Below, in pieces: positions 25,622 to 39,600 of a DNA stretch of 62,175 nucleotides (its first letter is position 1; every line of letters starts with the position of its first letter). The stretch covers positions 1 through 62,175 of the forward strand of contig JAPLDJ010000028.1 in NCBI GenBank assembly GCA_026391805.1, written 5' to 3'. Source of the DNA: Bacteroidota bacterium. GTDB lineage: Bacteria; Bacteroidota; Bacteroidia; Bacteroidales; FEN-979. Below the pieces are notes generated by a model. It did no database searches. It was not told where the DNA came from and saw only the letters and a program-made list of their open reading frames with translations. Made by a program: the position numbers and the translations under genes.

Positions 25622-27564
25622 TGATAAAGGAAAGGCACAAGAAGCTATTAATATATGGTGGAGGAGCTGTAATTGCTCTGCTGCTTATGTTTTTCCTGCT
25701 ACGGGGAGTTGTTTTTTCATTTTTACTGGAACGAAAGATTGAGCGGTTTAACACAGAATATCATGCAGTGTTGCATGTTGAAAAGGCAGGGATTCGAGGG
25801 ATCAGCACCATCTTTCTGCGCGGGATCAGCCTGAGGCCGGAGAACGGCGATACGCTGCTGACCATTGATACGGCAAGCGCCAGCCTGGGGTTCTGGAGCC
25901 TTCTTGTAGGCAGGATCACGGTGAAGGAACTTGAACTGAACCACACCCGGCTGACCATTTTACAGCAGGATTCATCATCAAATTACCGCTTTCTTTTACG
26001 GGGAAGAAAACAAAAGAGTCAGGAGGATACTGTTCGGAAAATCAACTATGCCTCAGTGGTGTCGAGGATGGCAGGCGCGGTCTTTGAGAAGATCCCTTCC
26101 GGAATGCGGATCACAGGACTGGAGGTCTCATACCGGAAACAGGACCACCTGGTGAAGTTCCGGATCGATCAGTTTAAGGTTACGGATCAGTCGTTCCATA
26201 CAACGGTCTCAGTAACGGAGGGAGATACTGTGAAAAACTGGATCGTTGCAGGGATCCTGGATAAAAAGGAGCAGATGGCCTCCTTCCGGCTCTATTCTTC
26301 CGAAAAGGGAAAAATCATCCTTCCCTTCCTTCAGTATAAATATAAAGCACAGGTTTCCTTTGATACGCTGACCTTCAACCTTTCCGAAAATGACCGGGAA
26401 GATACACTTTCACAGATCCGCGGACTGGTGAGGCTGAAAGGAGTGAACCTTCAGCAGGAGCAGATCTCGGCACAGCCGGTTATCCTGGATCAGTTTGGAT
26501 TTGATTATTACATTAATGTCGGTCCGGATTACATCGAGCTGGACAGCGCCACACAGGTTGTTTTCAACCGCTTGAACTTTCATCCCTACATCCGCTACCG
26601 TCCCGGACCCACAAAACAGATCACCCTTAAGATCCGGAAACCGGAATTTCCCGCGGAGGAACTTTTCTCATCGTTGCCGGAAGGGTTGTTCACGATCGCA
26701 CACGAAGTCCGGGTGACGGGAAACCTTGCATTCAACCTCGATTTCTTTGTTGATCTCGAGCTACCCGATTCCCTTCGTTTCCAGGCCGATCTGAAGCGGA
26801 TCCGGTTCGGGGTGCTATCCTATGGCGATGCCGGCCTCATGAGGCTTGACTCATCATTTGAATACACCGCATATGTCAGGGGCAATCCTGACCGGACCTT
26901 TATTGTAGGACCTGAGAACCCCGATTTCCGCCACCTGTCAAAGATCTCCCCGATGCTCCAGGTTTCGGTGCTGAATTCGGAAGATCCCGGGTTTTTCCAG
27001 CACCGGGGCTTCATCCCGGATGCCTTCCGCGAATCGATGATCCAGAATATAAAAGAGCGGAGGTTTGCACGGGGCGGGAGCACGATCACCATGCAGCTGG
27101 TGAAGAATGTTTTTCTCACGAAAAATAAAACCATATCCCGCAAACTCGAGGAAATCCTGCTTGTCTGGCTGATCGAGAATCAGCAGCTCTGCACGAAGGA
27201 GCGGATGTTCGAGGTCTATCTCAACATCATCGAACTCGGCCCTCATATTTATGGCGCCAATGAGGCGGCTCATTTTTATTTCAAAAAAGATGCCTCACGG
27301 CTGAACCTGCAGGAATCCATTTTCCTAGCCTCCATCATTCCAAAGCCCAGATGGTTCATGTATTCGTTTGATGAGACCGGTCACCTGAGGCAGGGAGTGA
27401 AGGATTTCTTTGCGCTGCTGTCGGGAAAGATGCTGAAGAAAGGACAGATCAGCCAGAATGAATACGAAAGACTGGTTCCTGATGTTGAGCTAAAGGGGCC
27501 TGCAAGGCTGCTGCTGAAGAGTGATACAATCCGGGTTGATACTACGGAGGTAGTTGAGGATTAA
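25621..27564 (+). CDS. GT51 peptidoglycan transglycosylase with AsmA-like N-terminal region
   Basis: This 647-residue protein has one N-terminal membrane helix (LLIYGGGAVIALLLMFFLL). About 410 periplasmic residues follow, opening with an AsmA-like pattern (LERKIERFNTEY, SLGFWSLLVGRITVKELEL). The C-terminal 210 residues are a glycosyltransferase-51 domain that polymerises lipid II into glycan strands. The catalytic Glu is in NSEDPGFFQHRGF, then come GGSTITMQLVKNVFL, KLEEILLVWLIE and EVYLNIIELGPHIYGANEAAHFYF. No transpeptidase domain is present, so it is a monofunctional transglycosylase. The long AsmA-like region is larger than in the usual monofunctional enzymes. Confidence 0.9.
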   Translation: MIKERHKKLLIYGGGAVIALLLMFFLLRGVVFSFLLERKIERFNTEYHAVLHVEKAGIRGISTIFLRGISLRPENGDTLLTIDTASASLGFWSLLVGRITVKELELNHTRLTILQQDSSSNYRFLLRGRKQKSQEDTVRKINYASVVSRMAGAVFEKIPSGMRITGLEVSYRKQDHLVKFRIDQFKVTDQSFHTTVSVTEGDTVKNWIVAGILDKKEQMASFRLYSSEKGKIILPFLQYKYKAQVSFDTLTFNLSENDREDTLSQIRGLVRLKGVNLQQEQISAQPVILDQFGFDYYINVGPDYIELDSATQVVFNRLNFHPYIRYRPGPTKQITLKIRKPEFPAEELFSSLPEGLFTIAHEVRVTGNLAFNLDFFVDLELPDSLRFQADLKRIRFGVLSYGDAGLMRLDSSFEYTAYVRGNPDRTFIVGPENPDFRHLSKISPMLQVSVLNSEDPGFFQHRGFIPDAFRESMIQNIKERRFARGGSTITMQLVKNVFLTKNKTISRKLEEILLVWLIENQQLCTKERMFEVYLNIIELGPHIYGANEAAHFYFKKDASRLNLQESIFLASIIPKPRWFMYSFDETGHLRQGVKDFFALLSGKMLKKGQISQNEYERLVPDVELKGPARLLLKSDTIRVDTTEVVED

Positions 27565-27633
27565 AGATAGAAGAAAGTATTCCAGAGACTATAAACTCAC
27601 CCCCTGCCTTCGGCTTCCCCCTCTCTTTAAACG

Positions 27634-30600
27634 TTAACGGATCATCGTCACCGTTCCCATCGTGCTGCCCTTGCCCTTTCCATTATCAGAGCCTTCCCAG
27701 ACCGTTCCATCCTTGAAGGTGGCCGATATTTTCCATACATAGACATCCTCCGCCATCAGGGTGCCTTTGGAATAGCCGTCCCATCCTTCCGTCGGACGTC
27801 CTTGCGCATCAAGCGCACTGGATTCCCACAAAACGTGTCCCCATGTATCAAGCACCAGGATATGATAAACGGCCAGGTTGATGCCGACCGGCTTGAAGAG
27901 CCGTACGGATGGCAGCACGTTTTCGGGCGAGAAGGCGTTTGGCACGAACAGGTTGTGGAACATGAACTCATAATCCAGGAAAGTCGTGTCGGAGCAGTTG
28001 TTTGCAGCCCATGTGATGAGGCGGATGATATAGGACCCGTCAGTGGCGTAAGTGACCACAGGCTCTTCGACATTCGATTTTGTGCCGTTGCCGAAGTCCC
28101 ATTCATACAGCTTCGCATTGAGCGATTCATTGTTCATCTTGATCCTCCCCGGCATGCCGTTCACATCTTCTATGATGGTGAAAGCGCTGATCGGCGACAA
28201 CAGTACGGTTTCGGTCTTCGATACCGTGTCGGTGCACCCGAAGGCATCGCCGACCCTAAGGAATACAATATAGGTTCCGCCATCGGGGAAGCTGTATGCC
28301 GGTGATTGAAGGTTCGATGTATCCACCGGGTTCGAGGCATCGCCGAAGTTCCAGGAGTATCGGGTCAGCACTGTATCCCCAACCTTCGATAGATTGGCGA
28401 AGGTGACGAGGTCTCTTGAACAGATATCAGGAGCAGCAAAATCCGCTTTCGGAAGCTTGTGTACAGTGGCTTTTCGTAACATCGTATCCTGACATCCCAG
28501 CTGGTTGCGGATGATCAGCATCACATCATACTTCCCGTGGTTGTTGTAACGGTGAGCGGGATCCTGCAGGCTGGTGGTATCATTCGGTCCGGATGCGGGC
28601 TCACCGAATTTCCAGCTGTAGGAAATAATGCTTATACCGTTGCTGTCGGAAAGGTTGACAAAGCGGCTTGAATCACCAAGGCAGACGGCAGGAACCGAGA
28701 AATCGGCAAAAGAATTTGACTTCACGGTGATCGTGCGGTAGCTGGTGTCCGTGAGAAGGATTCCGTTCATTGTTGATCGCACTACCAGCATCACGGTGTA
28801 TATTCCGTCGAGCTGGTATTCATGTGTAATGCTTGGTTTCCTTGTAGTGTATGAGAGATTGGTCGCATCACCGAATTCCCAGTACCATGAATTGATCAGG
28901 CTGACCGGTCCCGAACTGTCGATGAAAATAACCGGGGACCTTGAACAGTGCAGTGTGTCAGGATTGCTGTAAATGGCTGCGATGCAGGAAACAAGAACCT
29001 GCTTCGAAATAGTATCCCTGCAACCCCGGGAGTTGATCGTTGTGAGCGTCACTGAATATGTGCCGAAGGCACCATAGGTGTGCGATGCTGTCAGTGGAAC
29101 CGGAGCTGTCTGGGTCAAAGTATTGCCATCGCCGAAATTCCAGATCAGGGTATCCACCGCTGAACCGTTGCCTGTTGAAAGGTTGCGGAAGAGTACCGTT
29201 GAATCGCAATAGGGAACCGAATCAAAGGTGAAATTGGCTACCGGCGGTGCATACACGATGACATCCAGGTAAACGCTGTCGACACAATTATCCGAATCCC
29301 ATGCCTTGAATTTAACGGTGTAAACGCCGGGACTGGTAAAGACATGGGTCGGGTAGTAGAGTGTTGATGTGTTGTAGGTACCGGAATTCGGGTCGTTGAA
29401 TTTCCAGGAAACATCGTGGAGGGTGTCGCCGGTGGCCAGGTTCACGGGTATGAAATGCGTCGGCTCTCCGAAACAAACCGAGTCGGCGCTGAACGTAAAG
29501 TTGAATCCGGGCTTGACGAATACCGTCGAATCCACCAGCGTATCATTGCATCCGTTGGTATTGGTCACGATCAGTGTTACATGGTAGGTCGAATCCTTAT
29601 AGGTATAGACATGAACCGGGTTTGCAAGTACGGAAGTGAACCCGTCGCCGAAATCCCAGTTCCAGCCTGATATGCCCGCGCCGTTGCCGGTGGAATGATC
29701 GGCAAAGGTAACCTGACCGGCGGGACAGTAATTGCTGTAATAGCTGAAAGCTGCGGTCGGCTTTGTAAAGATCACCACAGGCAGGGTATAACTGTCGGAG
29801 CAACCATTTCCGCTTGTAACGGTCAGGATCACGACATAGGTTCCGGCTGTGGAATAGATATGCGAAGGATTCTGCTGGTGCGATGTATCTCCGTCGCCGA
29901 AATCCCAGAGCCAGCCGGTGATCAGCCCGATCGAGAGGGTTGATGAGTCGGTGAACTGTGTCATGCTTCCGGCGCATCCTCCCGTGAAGGTGAAGAAAGC
30001 ATCCGGCATGGCATTGACAACCGCTGCCAGGATGGTGTCGCTCTGGCAACCGGAGGAGTTGGTCACTGTCAGCATTACGTTATAAGAACCGAAATTTGCA
30101 TAGGTATGTGTCGGGTTCTGTACCGTAGAATTCGGGGTACCGTCGCCGAAATTCCACAGCCATGAAGTAATGGTTCCGCTGTTGCCCACCGACTGATCGG
30201 TAAAGTGTGTCGGGCTGCCCTTGCAGACACTGTCGGAAACAAAATTCGCCGTTGGTGAACTGTTGATGTCGATCTGCTTCATAATGGTATCCTTGCAGCC
30301 GTGAATGTTCGTTGTGATCAGGGTCACGTTGAAGGACGACGGGGAGTTAAAAATGTGCTGCGGATTCTGCTGGGTGGAAGTGTTGGATGTTCCCGAACCC
30401 GGATCCCCGAAATTCCATTCCCATCCGTTGATCGGACCGCCGCCGTTCAGCTGCGACTGATCGGTGAACTGAACGGCCATTCCCTTACAGTGTGTGGCCG
30501 AACTGGTGAAATTAGCCACAGGTGCATCATAAACTGTAACGACATGACCGGAGGTATTCGAGCAGCTGTCAGATGTCTGAATTGTCAATGTTGAATTGTA

Positions 30601-33600
30601 ATTTCCTCCTGCTGCATAGGTATGGGTGACGTTCTGCGGGTTCGGGAAACTGACAGTTTGTGAGTTCCCGTCGCCGAAGACCCAGGTCCACCTGACAATG
30701 TAACCATGGGTGGTGAACGATTGGTCGGTGAAGGAAACAGCCTGGTGTGCACAGTTGCTGCTGCTTGTCACAAATGCAGCCACCGGCGGTGTTGTTACCA
30801 GTACCTGGTGAGTGACCGTTCCGGTACATCCATTCGAATTTGTGACGATCAGCGTAACAGTATGAACCCCTGCCGAAGCATAGAGGTGTGTCGGATTCTG
30901 GAGCATTGAATGAGGCGAACCGTCACCAAAATCCCAGTTCCAGGCAACAATGGACGATGCAATCGCGATCGACTGGTCGGTGAAGGTCATCAGGGTTCCA
31001 AGGCAAACCGTATCGGCGCTGAATTGGGCCGTCGGCTTTTCGGAAATGGTTACAGGCAGAGAAACAGTATCTGTACAACCGGTGATATTTGTGACGATCA
31101 GCATCACGTTGAATGTGCTTGCCGAAGTAAAGCTGTGAAGAGGATTCTGCGCCATCGAAAAGTTTGCTGTACCCGAAGTGGGATCACCGAAATTCCAGTA
31201 CCAGCTGGCAATGCCGGTTCCTCCGTTCAGTTGTGTCAGATCGGTGAACTGAACATCCTGACCCACGCAACGTATGTTCGAAAATCCGAAACTGGCGATC
31301 GGTGTCGGGATGGTGTTGATAAGATGCTCGACAAAGCTGCTGCAACTGTCGGTCGTTATTACTGTAAGCCGCACCGTATGCTGCGTTGCAAGTCCCTGAA
31401 ATACATGGCTGACATTGGGCGAAGCAGGGAAATTGATGGTGGCTGTGTTCCCGTCACCGAAATCCCAGGTCCACCGTATGATCTGCCCGTGCAGGGTGGT
31501 TGAAAGATTCGTATAATGAACCGGAACCCCGAGGCATGTGGGTGCATCACTCTGGAACTGGGCTGTCGGTTTGGGTATGATCTCGACAGCAATCGTGGTA
31601 TCGTGTGTACACTGGTTCGAATTTGTGATCGTCAGTATCACATTGTAGATGCCGGAATTGGTGTACGTGTGAACCGGGCTCTGCTGGGAAGAGTGCAGGC
31701 TTCCGTCGCCGAAATCCCAATCCCATGTGAGAATGCTGGCAGAATTGGGCAACGTCAGGTCGGTGAAGGTGGTATTGGTCTGCAGACAGGTCCCGGCATA
31801 GGAGAAGTTGACGGCAGGTCCCTGGTTGACATGGACGACTTTGATGATCGAATCCTGGCATCCGTTTGAGGTAACAGATCTCAGCCTGACGTTAAAATCA
31901 CCACTATGTGTAAAGATATGAACGGGGTTTTTAACCGTCGATGAATTATTGGTCCCGGAGGTCGGATCACCGAAGTTCCAGTACCATTCCACAACGCTTC
32001 CTCCTCCGTTGGTCTGCGTAAGATCGTTGAACTGGGTGAGGTTATCCCCGCAGGCGGCAGTATAGTCAAAATTAACGACAGGGGCCGGATCGATGGCAAT
32101 CGTCCTGACCTTCACGGCCGAACATCCTTTGTCGGTGGTCACTGTCAGGGAGACACTATACGTGCCCGGGGCAGGGTAGAGGTGGGTTACATTCGGGTTC
32201 CCGGGCCAGCTGATGATGGTGTCTGTTCCGTCACCGAATACCCAGTGCCAGGTTGTGATGTAGTTCGGAAGGGGGGTGAAGGAATAACTTGTAAGTGTAA
32301 CTGCAATCCCGTTGCAGGTGGGTGCGCTGAAACCAAACATGGCCACAGGCAGTGTATACACATTCACGGCATGCTGGGCGGTTTTCGTACATCCGTTCGT
32401 GTCGACCACACTCAATATCACCTGGTAGGTTCCCGAGGTGGGATAAAGGTGTGTCGGCTCAATGGGCGCTGAATAGGTAACCGTGTTACCGTCGCCGAAG
32501 TTCCAGTTCCAGGTCGCAATTTTTCCGATATCAGCACCCTGAAGGTGGAAATAGGTGAGCTGACCCTGGCAGGCGGAATCTCCGCGGAAATCCACATCCG
32601 GTTTCGGGAATACCACTACGGTCACACTGTCGGAGAAGAGCCGCTGACAGTTGGATAACGGATTAGTCGCCCTTACCTTGTATGTTCCGGGTGTTGTCTT
32701 TGTTCCGAAGCTGATGGGCCCACCGTTTCCGGGCATCGGGAATCCGTCGGGCATGCCACCAAGCAAGAGCTGGTATTCAATGCCGGTCTGTGAACCGTCG
32801 ATGCCAATGGCGACACCGGATCCGCCTTCACAGAAACTGCCGTTCCCGGTGACGGTCATGGCAAATTCCAGTGGAAGGGGTTTTACAGTAATGATTGCAG
32901 GTCCGCCGGAGATGGTCCCGTTGCAGAACTGATCAGAGATGGATACGATGGAATAGGTTGTCGTGACCGGCGGGGTGACAAAAATTGTATAGGGTGATGC
33001 CGGAATATTGATGATCGGAGTGGAGGTTACCCCGTCGCTGTAAACAATGCTCCAAGGCGATATGCCTGTCAGCGTGAACGTAATGCCGGTGGTTGTACCT
33101 GCGCAGATGGTTGTGGTCCCGGAAACCGAAGCCGTGGGAAGAATATGATAATCCACACGGACCGTATCTTTCGCCAGTTGAGAGCTGCATTGCAGCTGTC
33201 CGTTGACGGTAATTACAAGCCTGACAAACCCGTTGGCGATATCTCCTGTTCCGGGTGTGTATTGAGGATTCAGAATAGCGGGATTGTCGAAAGTCCCGTC
33301 TCCGCCGATCGAGGTCCAGAGAATGGAAGTATAATTTGATGCTGAACCGTTGAGCATGACCGGTACATTCGGACAGACAATGGTATCGTTACCGGCGTGG
33401 GCGATCGGTTTTGTATGGAATGTAAGGACCATCGAATCGGCGCGGGATTGACCGGTACAGGCAATTTGTCCCACGGCCGTCAGCTTTAGCTGAACCGAAC
33501 CATTGGTCAGGTCGGCAGGTCCCGGAGTATAGACCGTACTAAGGGCGGAGATATTTGCGAATAAACCATCCCCGGAAGTGCTCCATTGAATAGAAGAATA

Positions 33601-36600
33601 GATGGACGCAGTGCCATTGACTGTATAGGTGTATGTTTCGCAGATGGTAGCATCAGGCCCTGCATTGACCAGCGGCAGGTGGTTGATCGTGAGTTTCATC
33701 GTATCGCGCGCAAGTTCGCTGATGCAGCTGCCTGTCCCGTATGCCGTGATCACGAGCCGGACGCTCCCGATAATTTTATCGGTGCTTCCCGGTGTATAAA
33801 CAGGATTCAGAATAGATGCGTTGTCAAATGTACCGTCACCGGTGGTGCTCCAGGCAACCGATGAGGAATTCAGCGTCGTTCCGCTGAGGGAATAACTGTT
33901 GCTCTCACAGATCGTGGCATCACTTCCTGCACTGGCTGAAGGCATCGGCTGAATGATGAGGACAACATCATCATATGCTGTATCGACAGTACATTTTAAC
34001 AGGCCGTGAACGACCAGGCGGAGCAGTACCGAACCGGTCGTCTTATCATTTGATCCCGGTGTATAAACCGGATTAAGGATGGAAGAATTGTTAAAGGTTC
34101 CGTCACCAAAAGATTTCCAGTGAACGGTGGATTGATGCTGTGCCGTGCCGTTCAGCTGTGCGGTCTGGCTGGTACAGATCGTATCGTCAGGCCCGGCAGT
34201 TGCAACCGGAACAGGATCGATTGTCAGCATCAGGCTGTCAGCCGGATGCATCTGTGAGCAGGCAGGCTGCCCTGTCACCTGAACCGTCAGCTTGACCAGT
34301 CCGCTTAAATTATCAAGCGGCCCTGGTGTATAGAACGGGTTCAGAATGTTCGGATTGGAGAAGGATCCGTCCCCTGCAGAGGACCAGAGAACCGTTGAAT
34401 AGGAGATGGCCTGGGCAACCATCTGCACCGGTTTTGATCCGCAGGTCGAAGTATCGTTCCCGGCATTCACGGTCGGGCCCGGTATGATGATGACAGTTCC
34501 CGTCATGGTATCCTTACAGCTTGTAGCAAGGATAGTGGCGATGACAAAATAAGTTCCGTCGGTCTGGAGGCCGAATGACAATGCACCTCCCGTGCCGGAG
34601 ACAAGGCCTACAGGGAAGCCGTTTTTGAATAGCTGGTAGTTGACCCCGGCTTCTGAACCTGCAACCCCGACTGTTGTCGGAGAGCAATTGGCCCCGGCCG
34701 GTGTAATGTTGAACGCCAGCGGGAGCGGCGTTATGACGGTACTTCCGGTCATCAGTGTATCGCACGTAGTCAGAGCATTGATTGCTCTTACCGTATATGT
34801 GCCAACCAGGAATTGCGGACCGAAATGGATAAAGGCCCCGGTTCCGGGTTTCGTTTGCTGAGTTATGCCGTTCCAGCGTAATTCATAATTTACACCGATC
34901 TCGGAACCATTGATGAAAATATCTGTTCCGGCACACTGGGTTCCCGTAGGCTGAACCAGGAAAGAAGTTGGTAATGGAGAAAGTGTGGCGCTGCCGTTCA
35001 TGATCCGCGAACAGCTGGTAGTTCCGTTGACCGCTTCGATCGTATAAACACCGGCATAGCCCTGGGTCCCAAAGGAGAGCGCTCCTCCTGTTCCGGGTAT
35101 GGGCCCGGCCACCAACGTTACACCGTCACGGATCAGCTCGTAATTAATTCCGATCTCTGAATTATCCAGACCGACAGCATCGCCCACACAGGCAACTCCA
35201 TTAGGGATCACATTGTAAGCGGTCGGTGAACTTTCAATGTGAAGCGTCCCGGTCATCAGCGTTTCACAGCGGGTGACCGGATTTACAGCAACAATGGTAT
35301 AGAACCCGGAAGTGAAATAGGTTCCGAAAACCAGGGGATTTCCTGTCCCCATCAGGCTGTCAAGGAAGATGGTGCCATTGAGGATCAGCCGGTACCGTAT
35401 CCCGGTCTGCGAACCGTTCAGGCGGATGATCGCTCCGGCACAGGTGTCGCCGTTTGGCATGATGGAATAGAGCGTTGGCTGAGGCTGAATCGTGGAACGG
35501 CCATTCATCCAGTTATAGCAATGGGTCAGCGGGTTTGTGGCAATGATGCTGTACACACCGGGGATGGTCTGCGGACCGAAGTCCAGAGGAAGACCGGTTC
35601 CTGGCAACGGCAGGCCGACGGAAGTAAGGCTGTCGCGGCGCAACTGGTAGCTGATTCCGGTCTCCGATCCCGGCAGGATGATGGATGTTCCGGGACATAT
35701 GATCCCGGGAGGAAAGATCGTAAAAATGGCCGGTGCAGGAAGAATGTTCACGGTTCCGGTCATATCCTGCTTGCAGCCGGTGGTTGGATTGATGCCAACG
35801 ATCCGGTAAATTCCCACGAGGTATTGGTGACCGAAATTTAAAAATCCGAATGTACCCGTGCCAACGATCATGCTGATGGTATCATTTGCATTCCGGATCA
35901 GGTAATAGAGAATTCCTGCTTCCGAACCATTCAGGAGGATCTCAACGCCCGGACAGGTATCCCCGGCCGGGACGATAAGAAAGGCAACCGGAATCGGGTT
36001 GACGACGATCACGGCATTTCCGGTCATCATCAGTGTCAGTCCGGTTGAAACTGTTATTGCTCTTACCGTATAGATTCCGGGTGCTGTGAGCAGTCCAAAA
36101 TCAAGCGGGTTACCGGTTCCCGGAAGATTGGCGATACTGTCGCCGTTCAGCAGGAGAACATACCGGTCGGATAATGAGGAATTATCCAGTCCGACATGCA
36201 CCCCGGAATCGCCGGCGCACATAACTCCGCCGCCCGTGACATTATAAATGTTCGGGTAGGGGTTGATGACCACCACGGCGCTGTCGAGCATGTTCCGCGG
36301 GCAGGTCGGACTTGTCAGGGTATATGCCGTGACACGATAGGTGCCCGCAGCAAGCTGGTTCCCGAATGTGATCGTGGTACCGGTTCCGGTAACACGCGGA
36401 AGGATCGGCGTGATAAAATCCAGGACCAGTTCATATTCCACGCCGACCTGTGAATTCGACAATCCTACCGGAACGCCTGCTCCTCCCATGGGGTAAGATC
36501 CTCCGCCGGTAACTGTAAATGTAATGGGTAACGGATAAACCTCCACCGACATGAATGCAGGCGAACCTGCGGTGCATCCTGCAGCGGAATAGTTGACACT

Positions 36601-39600
36601 TACAGATTGCAATCCGGCTGTAACCCATGATACAGTCACAGTGTTGGATGTCGCCGTACCTCCTGCTGTCACAACCCCGCCCGGGGAGATGATCCACTGG
36701 TAATTTGTTTTCCCCGCTTCTGTGGTATATACATTTCCCGTTGTGTTGATGCAAACGTCATCGGGTCCCGCAACCGTCGGTATCGGAAGGGGATTTACGG
36801 TAACAGTCTGAGAAACCGCAGTTGAAGCGGCACAGCCGTTACCATCATTGTAGTTTATGGATACGGTCCATGCTCCCGGTGTGTTCCAGGTAACCGTGAC
36901 TGTATTATCGGTGGTGGTTCCCCCCGCAGTGATCGTTCCTCCTGCAGTGACGGTCCAGGTGTAATTGGCCATGCCCGCCTGGGTGGTGTATGTGGCAGAT
37001 GCACCGGCACAAAGTGCAGCGGTACCGGAAATGGTTGGTGCCGGGAGAGCATTGACCGTAACCGGGTATGTTGTGGCTGCAAGTGCCGCACATCCGAAGG
37101 CATTTGAATAATTTACGGTGACCGTCCTGGCCCCGGCTGTACTCCAGGTAACGGTAATTGCATTTGTTCCCGCCCCGGCCGTGATCGTACCTCCCGCAGA
37201 AACAGTCCAGGTATATCCTGACATTCCGGCTTCTGTGGTATAAAAAACACCTGTTGTCCCGGCACAAACAGCATTGAGTCCTGATATCGTTGGAGATGGT
37301 CTTGGATCTACGGTAACGTTAAAGACAAAAGGAGATGCAGCAGAACAGCCGGCCTGCGTGTAATTCACGCTTACGGTCTGTGCCCCCACGGTGTTCCAGG
37401 TCACGGTAACCGTGCTGGATGCAGCCGTTCCTCCGGCAGTAATCGTTCCTCCAGCAGAAACCGTCCAGACATAGTTGGTCTTCCCGGCCTGTGTGGTATA
37501 AACATTTCCAGCAGTTCCGGCACATACCAAACCCGGACCTGCAATGGTCGGCGTCGGAAGCGCTGTCACTGTAACCGGGTAGACAACCGGCGCAGCCGCC
37601 TGGCACCCGTTTGCATTTGTATAATTTATGCTGACACTCTGGGCGCCGGCGGTGTTCCAGGTAACCGTAACTGTATTATCCGTTGTGGTCCCGCCAGCAG
37701 TGATGGTTCCTCCTGCAGAAACCGTCCAGGTGTAATTGGTCATCCCACCCTGGGTTGTGTAAACAGCAGATGTTCCGGCGCAGAGCGCGGCAGTACCTGC
37801 AATCGTTGGTACTGGCAATGCATTCACCGTAACCGGGTAGGAAGTGACTGTGAGCGCCGGACAGGCAAATGCGTTGGAGTAATTCACGGTTACCGTCTGG
37901 GCCCCGGCCGTATTCCAGGTGACGGTGATGGCACTCGTTCCCGCCCCGGCGGTGATACTTCCCCCGGCCGAAACAGTCCATGTATAGCCTGACATTCCCG
38001 GTTCAGTTGTATAAACAACGCCTGTCGTTCCGGCACAGAGTGTAGGGAGCCCTGAAATGGTCGGAACTGGTCTTGGGTTTACCGTAACATTAAAAACAAA
38101 CGGAGATAATGCGGGACATCCGGCCTGCGTATAATTCACGCTGACCGTTTGTGCACCAAGAGTATTCCATGTAACCGTAACCGTGCTGGATGCTGCAGTA
38201 CCACCTGCGGTGACCGTTCCTCCGGCAGAAACAGTCCATACATAATTTGTCATGCCGGCTTGTGTCGTATAGACATTCCCGGTTGAACCTACACATACGG
38301 AATTGGATCCTGCTATGGTCGGTGTGGGAGGCGGAAGCACGTTCACCGGGTAAACAACAGGAGCAGCAGCCGTACAGCCATTTCCATCTGTATAATTGAT
38401 GCTGACGGATTGAGCTCCCGCCACATTCCAGGTGACCGTGACGGTGTTATCGGTAGCAGTTCCTCCGGCTGTAATGCTTCCCCCAGCCGAAACAGACCAT
38501 ACATAATTGGTCATTGCGGCCTGGGTGGTATAGACAGCAGTTAATCCGATGCAGATGGGAGTATTTCCTGCAATCGGCGGAACCGGAAGCGTATTGACGG
38601 TTACTGAATAAGAAGTTGGTGTTACAGCCGCACATCCGAACGCATTTGAATAATTTACGGTAACCGTCTTGACCCCGGCCGTACTCCAGGTAACAGTAAT
38701 TGCATCTGTTCCTGCACCGGCCGTGATGGTGCCCCCGGCTGATACCGTCCATGTATATCCCGACATTCCCGCTTCAGTGGTATAGATCACACCGGTCGTT
38801 CCGGCACATACCGAATTAAGACCTGATATGGTGGGTGACGGCCTTGGATTGACGGTTACATTGTAAACTGTTGGAGAAGCAGCATAGCAGCCATTCAGCT
38901 GGTAATTCACACTTACCGTTTGCGGTCCGACCGTGTTCCAGGTCACGGTGACCGTGCTGGATGCTCCGGTGCCACCCGCTGTGATCATTCCGCCTCCGGA
39001 AACAGACCATAGATAATTGGCCATGCCGGCCTGCGTCGTATAAACATTCCCGGTCACGCCCACACAAACCGCAGACGGGCCCGCTAGGGTAACTACAGGC
39101 AGCGGTTTGACGGTCAGGTTCACAGTATTATCAGGACCGGTACCACATTCATTGGTTGCATTTACAGTGATGGGAAATGTTCCCGGATTCGTATAGGTAA
39201 TGGTTCCCGGCGGATTGGTGGTGGAACTTCCCGGACTTCCCCCCGGTGTGAAATTCCATGAATAGGCGCTGATCGTTCCCAGGCAACTGAAAATATTTGC
39301 TGTTGGTGTAATGGATTGTCCCGCACAGATAGGTTGTGTCATGGCGACATTGATCAGGGAATTGGGAACAGTTTTGACTGTGATATCCTGGAAAGTCGTT
39401 ACTGTGGCACATGATCCGATGACCGAAAGGTTGAGCCGGTAAACGCCAGGGTTATTGAATGTAATGGTTGGATTGGCTGCATTGATATCGGAGATCGTAT
39501 AAGAACTGGTATTCGGCGGACAATCGATCGATCCGGAATAATTAGTTACGCTCCATAAATATGTGTGAGGCCCGCAAGGGTCAGAAACGGATGATGTGTT

